From Opisthocomus hoazin (Eukaryota; Chordata; Aves; Opisthocomiformes; Opisthocomidae), in contig NC_134443.1 in assembly GCF_030867145.1 (NCBI RefSeq), positions 1,302,001 to 1,366,000 of the forward strand: 64,000 nucleotides of DNA, written 5' to 3'. Under the pieces are notes generated by a model that did no database searches, had not been told where the DNA came from, and worked only from the letters and a program-made list of their open reading frames with translations. Below are positions 35,356-46,083 of this stretch, piece by piece. The first letter of the stretch is position 1, and every line of letters begins with the position of its first letter. The position numbers and the translations under genes were made by a program.

Positions 35356-38300
35356 TCACTGCGGCTCCTGGAACGTCGTGATGAGCTCTCGTTGCTCTTT
35401 GCTAATTGCCTGGAAGCAAAACGAGCGCCGCTGAACTCGGCAGAGCGCTTTTCTCCGCGGACGCCAGCGCTCAGGACGCAGAGCGGGCCGGCAGGAGCCG
35501 GAGCGTCGCACACGCCGCCGGCCCCAGCGCGGACGGGACGCGGCGTGCTGATCCCCCGGAGCCGTCCCGCCCAGCGCACGGGGAAAACCTGCAGCGAAAA
35601 CACCCGGGCCTCCCAGCCCAGGCTTTGCTAAGTGGAGGGCTTAAACACGGCGCAGCCCTGCGCCACAGAGCGGTGTTTCTTTCAGGCCGACGCTGTGGAA
35701 AGAAGGGATCTGTATTTGGGTTTTAATTTTTACCTGCCAGGCACGTTTGCGAGCTTGTATGAGCCGCTGCAGCTCTGCAATCCTGTCCCTCCCCGCCAGC
35801 ACAGACTCCGCCACCTTCCTGTTCTCTTCCTCCTTCTCCCTGAGGATTTTCCGCAGGTAGGCGCGGTGCTTCAGGAGGTACGGCACCAGGGAGCTGCGGA
35901 TGTCCTCCTCCGGGATCCCGCTGGGACGCCTGCCAACAAAGTGGGATGGGAAGCAACCGGCCAACGGCCCGGCCCCGCCGTCCGCCTCGCGCCCCTCAGC
36001 TGGAAGCCGAGCTGCTGCCGGCTGGGATCGGCTCACCGAGCCGGCAGCGAGCAGGGGCACGGCTACGGGGCAGCCCCCTTACGCCAAGGAACGGAGGAAT
36101 CCTTCCCAAATCCCTGCTGCCAGGTGAGGCCCGGAGGCAGCAGGATGAGATGAACTCCCCCAAACCCAGAAACCAGAAACCACCATGATGCTTTCGATGA
36201 AAAAGGCAGCGTGCGTGACCTCCAGCCGTGCTGAGGCCGGGGGGAAGGCAGCCCTGGGGGANNNNNNNNNNNNNNNNNNNNNNNNNNNNNNNNNNNNNNN
36301 NNNNNNNNNNNNNNNNNNNNNNNNNNNNNNNNNNNNNNNNNNNNNNNNNNNNNNNNNNNNNNNNNNNNNNNNNNNNNNNNNNNNNNNNNNNNNNNNNNNN
36401 NNNNNNNNNNNNNNNNNNNNNNNNNNNNNNNNNNNNNNNNNNNNNNNNNNNNNNNNNNNNNTGGCAGCCCCGGGGGGGGGAAGGCAGCCCGCGGGGGGGG
36501 GGGGGAAGGCAGCCCCGGGGGGGGGGGAGAAGGCAGCCCCGGGGGGGGGGGGGAAGGCAGCCCCAGGGGGGGGGGGGAAGGCAGCCCCGGGGGGGGGGGG
36601 AAGGCAGCCCCGGGGGGGGGGGAAGGCAGCCCGCGGGGGGGGGGGGAAGGCAGCCCCGGGGGGGGGGGGAAGGCAGCCCGGGGGGGGGGGGGAAGGCAGC
36701 CCCGGGGGGGGGGGGGAAGGCAGCCCCGGGGGGGGGGGGGAAGGCAGCCCGGGGGGGGGGGGGAAGGCAGCCCCGGGGGGGGGGGGAAGGCAGCCCGCGG
36801 GGGGGGGGGAAGGCAGCCCCGGGGGGGGGGGGAAGGCAGCCCGGGGGGGGGGGGAAGGCAGCCCCGGGGGGGGGGGGAAGGCAGCCCCGGGGGGGGGGGG
36901 AAGGCAGCCCCGGGGGGGGGGAAGGCAGCCCCGGGGGGGGGGGGAAGGCAGCCCGCGGGGGGGGGGGGGAAGGCAGCCCCGGGGGGGGGGGGGAAGGCAG
37001 CCCCGGGGGGGGGGAAGGCAGCCCCGGGGGGGGGGGGGGGGAGGCAGCCCCGGGGGCGGGGGGGAGGCAGCCCCGGGGAGGGGGGAGGCAGCCCGCGGGG
37101 AGGGGGGAAGGCAGCCACGGGGGGGGGGGAAGGCAGCCACGGGGGGGGGGGGGAAGGCAGCCCGCGGGGCGTCGACGCGAGCTCTGCCGCTGGAACCACG
37201 CCGTCAGCCTGCCTGTCAATCAGAGGCGAGCTGCCCAGCGCCACTCACCTCCTCCTCGCACTGAGGAGGCACAGACAGCGACACGACCAACAAAAGCATA
37301 GATAAACCTCGATTTTTTCCGATGTTTTAGATACAGTGACATCGCTGTTAAGATACACGAGGTTTAAAAAAATCCCCCTGCAGCACAAGGCCCACGGGAC
37401 ACAGCAACACGACCCAAACTTTCACCCTCGATGGAACACGCCTCCACGCTCCCCAGACGGCCTGCCACGAGCCCAGCCATACCACGCGGGCTCCTCCTGG
37501 TTCTTTGCCTCCTCCACGATCTTATCCAGTGAATTAAAGAGCATCTCCAGGTTCCCTTCGTCCTTCACCTCCTGGATCTCCTCCTGCGAAGGAAGGACAC
37601 CGTGGGGAATCAGCAGGACCCGAACCGAACCGATGCGGACGTCATCCTGCCTGCGAGCCCTCGCTTTTCCCCGGAGGAAGGCGACGTCCTGGGAATCACC
37701 AGGTACTGAGTCACCGTCCCCGGAGGTATCCGAAAGACGTGGTGCTTCACAGAATCCCAGCATGGGGGGGGTTGGGAGGGCCCTCTGGGGGACCCCCAGC
37801 CCAACCCCCTGCCCAAGCAGGGTCACCCAGAGCAGGCTGCACAGCACCACGGCCAGGGGGGTTGGAATATCTCCAGAGAAGGAGACTCCACAGCCTCCCT
37901 GGGCAGCCTGGGCCAGGGCTCCGGCACCCTCAGAGGGAAGAAGTTCTTCCTCGGGTTCAGCTGGAGCTTCCTCTGCTCCAGTTTGTGCCCATTGCCCCTT
38001 GTCCTGTCGCTGGGCCACCACTGGAAGAGCCTGGCCCCGTCCTCCTGACCCCCCCCTGCAGATATTGATCGGCATTTCTAAGGTCCCCTCTCAGCCTTCT
38101 CTTCTCCAGGCCGAACAAGCCCAGCTCCCTCAGCCTCTCCTCGGAGGAGAGATGCTCCAGTCCCCTCCTCATCCTCGTAGCCCTGCGCTGGACTCTTCGG
38201 GTGATGGCTTAGTGGAGGAGTTGGCAGTGTCTGGGTTAGGGCTGGACTCGGTGAGGATCCTTTCCAACCTAAACAATTCTATGACTCTGCAGCTCTTTCT

Positions 38301-39642
38301 GAGGTAGTAAAAGAGGTCTGGAAGAATCATGGAACGGTTTGGCTTGGAAGGGACCTTTAAAGGCCATCCAGCCCAACCCCCTGCCATGAGCAACCTTTGC
38401 GTGAGTGCTAAGCGTATTGCTTGGGAGCTGACGGATGCAGCAGCTTAAGGTTTTCCTCCTCTTCTTCCCACCAGCTGCAGTTTTCTCCACCCCGATCCGT
38501 TACTAGGAAAAGATTTGGGCTGGAATTTCAGGCTGTTGTCAGGGTGCTCAGAGTCCCGTCCAGCCTGGTCTTGAATGTTTCTAGGGTTGGGGCATCTCCC
38601 ACCTCTCTGGGCAACCTGTGCCAGCGCCTCACTGCCTTCAGCGTAAAAAATGTCTTCTTTATCTCCAGTTTAAATCTACTCCTTTTCAGCTTAAAACCAT
38701 CACCTCTGGTCCTATCGCAACAGACCCTGCTAAAAACCCCGTCCCCATCTTTCTTACAAGCCCACTTTAAGCACTGGCAGCTGCTCTAAGCTCCCCCCGC
38801 AGCCTTCTCCTCCCCAGGCTGCCCAGCCCCAGCTCTCCCAGCCTTTCCTCCCAGCAGAGGGGTTCCAGCCCTCGCGTCATTGCTGGGGCCTCCTCTGGTC
38901 CCGCTCCCACAGCTCCAGCTCTGTCCTGTGCTGAGGGCTCCAGAGCTGGACGCAGGACTCCCGGGGGGGCTCAGCAGAGCGGGACAGAGGGGCAGAACCC
39001 CCCCCTCGCCCCGTGCCCACGCTGCTGGGGATGCAGCCCAGGGCGCGGTTGGCTTCTGGGCTGCCAGTGCACATCGCCGGGTCACGGCCAGCTTCCCGTC
39101 CCCCAGCACCCCACGTCCTTCTCGGCAGCACTGCTCTCAGTCCCTTCACCCCCAGCCTGCGTCGATACCGGGGGTCTCCCGAGCCGGGTGCGGGACCCTG
39201 CGCTTGGCCTTCTCTGTGCCGCTCTCCGGGGCCCAGAACCCTCAGCTCTCCGATTCTGCCGCTCACGAACCGGGCCGGCTGCCCCGCTCACCTTGATGGA
39301 GGTCTGCAGCTGGGCTATGAACTGATCGTAGATGCTCCTGGTCACCTCGGGCTGCAGTTTGTAGAAGCAGCGGTAACAGTTGGCAAACCTCTGGTAGCTG
39401 CAAAAGCGGCGGGGCAGGGCGTCACCGGGCCAGGCCCAGGCCCAGGCCCAGGCCCAGGCCCCCACCGCCCCGCCCCGGCTCCCGCCTCACCTCCCCGCCG
39501 CCACCAGCTTCTCCAGGAAGGTGTCCACCACCGTGGTGAAGACCTGGGCTCGCCCCGGAGCCGCCGGTACGGACGGGTGGTCGCCGCCTCCGCCATGGCC
39601 GCCCGCCGCGGCCTCCTCAGCGCCGCTCCCCGCCGCCGCCAT
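35356..39642 (-). CDS. PMF1: PMF1 (NNF1), MIS12 kinetochore complex subunit, 5 exons
   Basis: PMF1 is the NNF1 subunit of the MIS12 complex, which bridges CENP-C at the inner kinetochore to the NDC80 complex; it was first described as a polyamine-modulated cofactor. Exons on the minus strand: 39491-39642, 39292-39397, 37483-37583, 35734-35929, 35356-35409. Phases agree and give 202 residues (human 205). Exon 1 encodes a low-complexity Ala/Gly N-terminus, then [15 protein letters not shown]. Exon 2 has [19 protein letters not shown]. Exon 3 has [13 protein letters not shown]. Exon 4 carries the predicted coiled coil ([20 protein letters not shown]). The small last exon [17 protein letters not shown] corresponds to human ALHREQRELVAVLREPE. 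I chose the ATG at 39642 because two CCAAT boxes lie just upstream; an in-frame ATG at 39735 would extend the protein through the promoter. Introns 2 and 3 are filled by CR1 copies and a G-run array. Confidence 0.94.
36236..37168 (+). repeat. G-run minisatellite in PMF1 intron 3
   Basis: Some 30 sequenced units of about 24 bases consist of AAGGCAGCCC(C/G)(C)GG followed by a run of roughly 8-15 G. The length of the G run is the main variable. The array encloses a 200-N gap, so its true length is unknown. The PMF1 transcript carries the C-rich strand. Open frames here, repeating Pro-Pro-Pro-Gly or Gly-Gly-Gly-Lys, are artefacts. Confidence 0.96.
36262..36461. other. Assembly gap of 200 N
   Basis: Exactly 200 N interrupt the G-run array near its left end. 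The round number suggests a placeholder of unknown size. Confidence 0.99.
37747..38198 (-). mobile_element. CR1 LINE fragment in PMF1 intron 2
   Basis: Read on the plus strand it starts CACAGAATCCCAGCATG and runs through the standard complement of the CR1 3' part (CTCCACAGCCTCCCTGGGCA, TTCTCCAGGCCGAACAAGCC, CCTCAGCCTCTCCTCGGAGG). The copy is 5'-truncated and sits in minus orientation, about 160 bases from exon 3. Confidence 0.92.
38222..38289 (+). mobile_element. CR1 LINE 3'-end fragment, opposite orientation
   Basis: GGATCCTTTCCAACCTAAAC then AATTCTATGACTCTG is the sense-strand CR1 3' terminus. It lies between two CR1 copies of the other orientation, forming inverted pairs with each. Confidence 0.85.
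38322..39215 (-). mobile_element. CR1 LINE copy in PMF1 intron 2
   Basis: The 3' end (AATCATGGAACGGTTTGGC, GGAAGGGACCTTTAAAGGCC) is followed, after about 140 bases that do not look like CR1, by the body (GGTCTTGAATGTTTCTAGGG, TCTGGGCAACCTGTGCCAGC, CTTCTCCTCCCCAGGCTGCC). It continues to about 39215. At about 0.9 kb it is the longest CR1 in the window. The non-matching 38405-38545 stretch may be an insertion or strong divergence. The copy ends about 75 bases from PMF1 exon 2. Confidence 0.88.
39430..39461 (+). repeat. Hexamer repeat (CCCAGG)n in PMF1 intron 1
   Basis: About five head-to-tail copies of the hexamer lie in the 93-base intron between PMF1 exons 1 and 2. Confidence 0.9.
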
Positions 39643-39825
39643 GTTCAGCCGCCCAACGATCGCGCCGCCGCTTCCCATTGGCTGCCGCCACAGTGCGGCG
39701 CCGCTGCCATTGGTGGTTGCGCAGGGACCGCGCATGCGGGGTGGGGCGCGTCCGCCCTGCTTCGCAGAGGCGTATGAGCCCTGCGGGGCGGGGCCTCGGC
39801 CGCAAGGGGCGGGGCCTCGGCCGCC
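39643..39825 (-). promoter_or_regulatory. PMF1: PMF1 promoter (CpG island with CCAAT, NRF1-like and GC boxes)
   Basis: Upstream of the PMF1 ATG the minus strand has two CCAAT boxes (complement ATTGG at 39677-39681 and 39709-39713). An NRF1-like GCGCATGCGG lies around 39730, and two copies of a GGGGCGGGGCCTCGGCCGC block with Sp1-type GC boxes at 39784-39824. There is no TATA box. This fits a housekeeping, cell-cycle type promoter. Confidence 0.65.
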
Positions 39826-40435
39826 TATGGGCCCTGCGAAACAGAGCTGGGCAGAAAGGCGTCCGCCTTTGGGAAGGGAAAAAAAAAAAGGGAATAAAAA
39901 GTCACAGAGGGCTGAAACGCTTCATCCGCTGCATCACGGCTGGAGACAGCGAACTAAATAAACAGCAGAGCGACAAATACAATAAACCCTCTCCCGAGAT
40001 CCCCGTGGAAACCCCCACCCCCCTCCGCCTGGGTGACGTCCTCCGTTATTTAACGAAATAAAACCACCAAGCCCCAAGAACTGGAAAGGGGGAAGAACAA
40101 TCCAAGTTCAGGACAGAAAAAGGAGAGCACCCGTTTTTCCCCTTGTCAAGACACTGCTTGCCCGTGTTACTGGTTCGTCAGCCAGGATGCGAGCGTGTAA
40201 CTAACCCATGGTTTCAGGCACTACACCCGCTTCAGCCCGGTTTTCCCCAGCGTGTTCAGCTCTGCGCGCAGTCCCTGCCATGGCTTTTCCAGGCAGTCTC
40301 TGCTGGTCGGGTCCCTCCTAGTGCTACTCAGAAAGCAAAGCGTTCGAGCCAAGAAAGCGTCGTGGTGAAATGACAGAAACGGGCAGAGGCCTTGGCAAGC
40401 TCACTCCCTGCGACTAAAGCGCTCGTAAACTCCAA
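39826..40435. other. Intergenic spacer between SLC25A44 3' end and PMF1 promoter
   Basis: About 0.6 kb with no gene or recognisable repeat. The two minus-strand genes are in tandem here, with the SLC25A44 transcript ending just upstream of PMF1. Confidence 0.5.
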
Positions 40436-42507
40436 CGGAAGGTCTCTGAAGTTTATTAGTCGTCAAGAACATCGCTGGTTAAGAGAGGAACACTAAGCCC
40501 TACACCCGGGCTGTCTGCCACTTCCAGGACACGCACCGAGACTTATGCTGCCAGCAATCAGCAGAGGCTGACGATTATTGTTTCTTTTAATATCGGTATT
40601 ACCGCTGCCTTTGTGGGAGAACGGGGCTACCACGCGCCTGGGATACGTCCTTGGGGTCCTGCGGTGCCGCTGTCCCACTTTTTAAAGCGGCATCCGCTGT
40701 TACAGAAAGGCGTGTTACAGATCGGCGCCGTCTTTTAAACCCCACCAATGCGACGGAAGAGCAGCTGGCAAAACACGCTGCTCGAACAGCTCTGGCAGCA
40801 GCTCACACACACATCACCTTATTTAATGCTGCAGAAAACAAGAAAAGGACTTTGACGACTCATCTGCAACCCCATTACAGAGTACCGTGTCTTATAACCA
40901 AGTTTTGCCTTTAAACATAAATATCCCCCTCCAACTTCAGCAGCATTGGTGTTTGTTCCGCCTCCAGCGGAAACCGTGGCACCTCCCGTCTCTGCCGGGG
41001 CTGAACTGCGGACGTCGGGATGAAGGCGAGAGCCACACTGTGCAAGTCCCAGGTGAAAAGGCAGCCAAGAGCCCGGCCGCAGTTCGGCAGGATCAACGCT
41101 ACAACCAAGCATCAGGGCAGTGAGACGACCGGGGACGGCGACACATCGGTTATTTGGAGGTGGATCTCTCGCCTCGCAGACGTACAGCGAACTGGGACGA
41201 GCACCACGCGTGGGCTGGCGTCACGGCAGGCAAATCTCAAATACTGAGACCAGCAGAGTGAAGTCAACCAATCCCTTCCAGCCCTCCTCCCCAAAAGCAG
41301 CCTCTTGCTTCATCCCTCAACTGCAACTTTTCATCTGGTAAAAAACACAGGCCACAGCTTAAGATTTTGATCCAGCCAGAGTGTGCAAAGAATCGTCCTT
41401 GCCCTTCCCAAACAGGATCAGCAGGATTTAAACTTACAAAGTATTAGTGAACTATTACTTCTTATTCAATATGAACATGCCAGTCAGGTTTGAACTGGAT
41501 CAAAAGCCAGTACAAGCTCCTTTTTCTTCCCCACCTCACATCCAGCTGTAGCTCAAAGCACGTTCCGTTCCTGTGGTGGCTGCCGGCAGCGCAGCAATCT
41601 GACACTTCCAAACTCTGCTTTCGTTTGCACTTAAACTGACTAAAGGCGGGAAGCGGCAGCGGCCACCTGAGCATGCAGTACCGACACTCACATCGAACAA
41701 GGCCACAGAACAACCACTCAGTCCCCCAGAAATCAGAATAAGCTTCCCTAAAACAAAAATTTAAAAAAAAAATAATTAAATAACAACAGATTAAAAACAC
41801 AGGTTAGGTGTCAAAATTGCCATCGGCTAATTACAAACAGCCAGCTCAACTCCTAACTTGCCTCTCGGCCAGCTTGCTGCTTGCAGGATGAGAGATAGGA
41901 AACGTTTCCAAGAACATACGAAAAGGTATGTACAGATCTATCCAAAACGCAGCGAGGAAGGTCTTCAGTGGTTCCAGGTTATTCTCCTCTCGCATCTTCT
42001 AGTATTAAATGTGGGTGACTGGAGAAATTCACTTGTCTATTCTACTCTTCTTGCTTCCCACGGTACAACTGCAGCCAGCACCCAACCCACCAGAGGGCTC
42101 TGCTGCAGTCTCTTTGACTCCCCTCCTCGGAAGTTTGGCAAGATTCAAATAATTTAAAGAATAAACTGGCTTTTTGCTTCAGCCAGTGTGTCTTTAATTT
42201 AAAAAAAAAAAAAAAAAAAAAGGGATGTAAGAACTCGCCAGATGCGCGCACGCAGCTGGCTGCTCTTGAATGAACCGTCACAGGCAAACAGCGTTGCCCA
42301 AGGTCACATTTCGATGGTGTGAAGCAGAAGCAGCAGCAGAGCACTGCACCACGATCAAATCTGGAGGTGAACTGCAGCTGCTCTTGCTTCTGCCTTGTAG
42401 TGCGAAACCAGCTCGAGATGGCAGCTGCCTCTCCTCCCGAGCTTCCAACCGTGACAGTCCACATCCAGAGGGTTCAAAGGAAGGTTTTTCTCTCCCACCA
42501 GCTGCCT
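40436..42507 (-). other. SLC25A44: Probable SLC25A44 3' UTR
   Basis: About 2 kb past the stop without coding content and less GC-rich than its surroundings. It includes a long T tract on the transcript strand (42201-42221). Poly(A) candidates on the minus strand are ATTAAA at 42193-42198, ATTAAA at 40822-40827 with a GTG-repeat downstream element, and AATAAA at 40452-40457. A 3' UTR near 2 kb would resemble the mammalian gene. Confidence 0.5.
40452..40457 (-). terminator. SLC25A44: Candidate distal poly(A) signal of SLC25A44
   Basis: Canonical AATAAA on the minus strand, 2.05 kb after the stop codon. The alternative ATTAAA at 40822-40827 has the better G/T-rich downstream sequence. Confidence 0.45.
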
Positions 42508-45500
42508 CTACCAGTGCCTCGAATCCACCAGCTCCGGGCGGAGGCTGAGCTTCTTCAGCGTTTCGTACCCCACCACGATGACGATGGTGGAAGGAGTGGC
42601 CGAGATGATGCGGGCGGAGAGGCCTTTCGTCAGGCCCCAGGGACCTTCCTCCACCATGAGCTGTTTGAAGGTGAGGATGATGGAGCTCTTGCCTTCCACC
42701 TGCAAAGTCAGAACAAAGATTCACAGAGCTGCCAGACGTCATGCTGAGCTGCCCCGGGCTTCTGCTCTGACCAAAGGCTCTAGAGACTACAGACCAGCCA
42801 GTCCAATAACCCTGATCGAGTCTCCAGAACTCCCCAAGGGGGTGGGGGGAATGCACGAAGTCCTGCAGAGGTAGCAGTTAAGCGGGATTTTTAGACCTAT
42901 CTCCTCCTTCCTCCCATCTAGCAGGGGCTGGATCAACACGACGGCTCGAGTCTGACTAAAACTGACACTGCTAGAAGCACCTCTCCTTTTCTGCAGGATG
43001 CCACGTCTGCTGGGGAACCTCTTTTGAGCAGGCCAGGTAGGCGAAGCCAGCCTCACTACCTGAGCTGCCTCCTATTAACGCCGAGTGCCAATTAAGCAGC
43101 ACGATATCTAGGACGAAACACCTACGAACAGAGAGTGAAGGGGAGCAGCTCACCTGAAGCCACAGAGATCAAAGAGCCGAGACCGAACCCCACCCCTGCA
43201 TCACGCTGTTGCTGCAGACAGACGCGCCAGGCAGGCTGAGCTCTTACCTGAACCCGAGCCCTGACGACATCCATGGGGTTGGTGAGCGTGGAAGCCGTCG
43301 CAGCTGCCAGCGGCCCCGATATAGCTTGCAGGAGGAGATGGGGACAGTCTTTAGGAGTCAAGCTAGAGAGCTGTTCTGGGAACGGGAGAGAGTAAAGTTT
43401 CAGACAACTGGCTGCTTATCAGCTCCTTAACTCCAGCTGCTAATTTAGCCTGATTTGCAGCAGGCAGAATCCCTGTTTTACAACCTGTCACCTCCTCCCA
43501 CGGCATATCTAAGTGCTGCTTTCTACATCAACCTGAAAGTTAGCAAAGCACAGGGAGCAAGCCCGTAAACACCCCGGCACTCCGTCACTCAGCCTCTGAT
43601 CAGCTCAAAGGCAGGCTCTCAGACCTGCTGGGCAAACAGAATAAGCTTGTATGTCCCCAAAAAGAGAGCATGGAAACATTCACCTCCCTTTAAAAGGCAG
43701 GAGGGAAACCTTTAGACGAGGCTATCGGAAGTTGTCGGCAGAGATTCACACAGATCCAGAAAGCTGTTGCTACCATCGAGCGCGCTGTCTAAGACACATC
43801 TACACGGTACCCTGCCGCGGGATCTCGAAGGGGAAAGCGCTACGTACTGCTCATCCCGGCGATTCCCTCATTCTGCTCCAACCACCTGGCAAACGGGATT
43901 TGAAATTCCCACACTTATATCTGTTAAAACGGGACGGAAGACAGTCCAAAAGCCCCAGCTTCTTTGGGTGATGTGGTGGTTGTGACTGCCTGGCAAGAGG
44001 GAAGGAAGCTGCTCCGTTTGCGATCCAGAACGCTGGTCTGAATCACGTACTTCGACCCCCAAGGAAGGCTCAATGACCCCTGCTGCTGCCAGCTGAGGCC
44101 AGAGCACTATCCAGGGACAGAGGACTAAAAAATGCAGCCAGCATAGAGATGTACCGACAGCTGGGACTTAATATTTAGCATCACCTTCCACTGCAGAAGA
44201 CAAGGAAAGAGAGCAAGCATCTGAAAGAGGCAAGCTCTGTTCTCCTCGTATCAGCTTACTCATTCTTAGATGTCCACTTCTGAACCTTTTTGGCATGAAA
44301 GTCTTACAATTAATAAAGTGGATTTTGGTATTAAAAATTACTGACATGGAGAGTGACGGGAGCACTCCCCAAAAGTTCAGACTGGACCAACATCCCAAGC
44401 TGCCGTTGCCATTTCAACGCAGCACGGACGCGTAACCAATGCTCCCCGTCACTACCACAATGCACCTACTCTGAAAAGCAAGCCAGACATTCGAGGCACT
44501 TATGTTTTTAAAAGCAGGCAATTTCCAAGATATTTCCAAGATATACTTTAAGCCTAGTACAGGGAAATCTACGCCTCATTAGCATCACGTTTAGACAGAT
44601 TGCTATTAGGTAAACACTAGTCTGAAAACCACATGCAAAGCTGCATGACAGAAATCTAAAGGATTATCATGGGAGGAAAAAGTACATCTTAGCTGGCCAG
44701 TATCTTCAGTGCTGGGGAACACCCTAAGGATTACCAGAGCTGAGCTGGGCAGAGAGAACACACTGTTAAGTGTAGTTCTATATCACAAGGTTTGGTGCCA
44801 GTTTTAAAGCTATGGAAGTGAAGCACGATCTCGAGACACAAAGCCAGGGCAGCTTTGGCCTTTGTTTGGTTTTGCTACGAGATTTGTGGCTCTGGAAGTC
44901 CTTTTGCCACATACGAGACTCCTGAGATCACACGAACTGAAAAGAGAAGTTCTACTTACACAGTGGCTTCAAAACTCTGCCCAACGCCAGACAACAGCCT
45001 CCCTCACTGCCACGCAGAACGTAAGCGTTATTTGGGATTTGCGGAAGAGAAAGTTAAGGCAGACGCACCAAGTTCCTCTTGCCTAGAGCCACCTAGTTTT
45101 AAGTCCTCTAGGACTCAGACCCCTGCTCTTAACTCTGCGTTTAAACCAACGCTGCTCTGTTAAACTTCCACCCAACATCTGCAGAGTTCATTTCAGCTGG
45201 ATACAGCTGTTTCTCTCAAGATGGGTTCTGCTCTACCCCAAATCAAAGAGAGAAAGCGAATCACGCAGGGTCCAGAGTTTCAGAGTCGATCCGAGGGGCT
45301 TCTATATCTCCTGGGTTAAGACACATTCAAAGTCTCCGTTCACTTACCGGCATAGAAGTGGTAGAAGGGCCACCAGACTGCACTGTTGGGAATATAGGTG
45401 AGCAGCGAGGCCACATAGCCCCTGTAGAAGCCTCTAAAGCCATCGGCCTTGAAAATCTGTACAATGATGTCCTTGGTTTGGCCAAAGACCAACACCCGCT

Positions 45501-45969
45501 TGCCGTCTTGGTTCTGCACCGTAAACCTGCCCATGCTCTCCCCCTTCCTCTGCATCATGAGGTGCTGGGAGATCACATCGATGGGCACTGTGATGCTCTG
45601 GGCCACCAGGGAGGCTGAGCCGCCTGCCACCAGAGACTTCACGGCGTTGTTGTTGTTGTACCGCGACACGTACTTTCGAGTGAGCTCATACGTCGTCACG
45701 TAGCACTGTCCAGAGATGAGGGTGAACGTGTTGACCAAAAAGCCACGGTAGAGCCCAGCTGTCCCTTCTGTCCGCAGGATTTTCACAAAAGCATCAAAAG
45801 TTCCGTTGTATAGGCTCTTGCCCTTCTGCACCTGCAGCCGCGTCCGGATGAGCGTGAAAGGGTAAACGCTCACCCTGATCATCATCGTCATGCAAATCCC
45901 AAAGACGTAGAATTTCCTTTTGTCCAGGTGCTCCCACTCAATGATGGGGATGTTGCGTTTGTCCTCCAT
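42508..45969 (-). CDS. SLC25A44: SLC25A44 mitochondrial carrier, 3 coding exons
   Basis: SLC25A44 is an inner-membrane mitochondrial solute carrier, reported to import branched-chain amino acids for oxidation. Coding exons on the minus strand: 45348-45969, 43248-43375, 42508-42699. Phases agree and give 313 residues (human 314). The start MEDKRNIPIIEWEHLDKRKF and the end LSLRPELVDSRHW match human almost exactly. The three carrier repeats each show a degenerate PX[DE]XX[KR]-type signature: PFTLIRTRLQ, PIDVISQHLM and NPMDVVRARVQ. About 110 bases of 5' UTR precede the ATG. They end at a good acceptor (TCTCTCGTTTCAG, exon starting at 46083), so the promoter exon lies upstream near 49.9 kb. Confidence 0.97.
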
Positions 45970-46083
45970 GACTCCTTGGGGTGGGGTACGGGAGGTGGTA
46001 AGCCCCAGACCTACCTCAAAAGTACCGAGCAGATCCAGGCTCAGCCCTCCTGTCTCGACTGGCTAGACTGGAAGTGCTGGCAC

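Noticed and set aside
35996-37301. Pro-rich (minus) and Gly-rich (plus) open frames of 350-400 codons
   Set aside because: They cross the G-run array and the N gap, so they are not real coding sequence.
39643-39735. Upstream in-frame ATG extending PMF1 by 31 residues
   Set aside because: The extension would run through two CCAAT boxes in the expected promoter. MAAAGSG at 39642 fits the family better.
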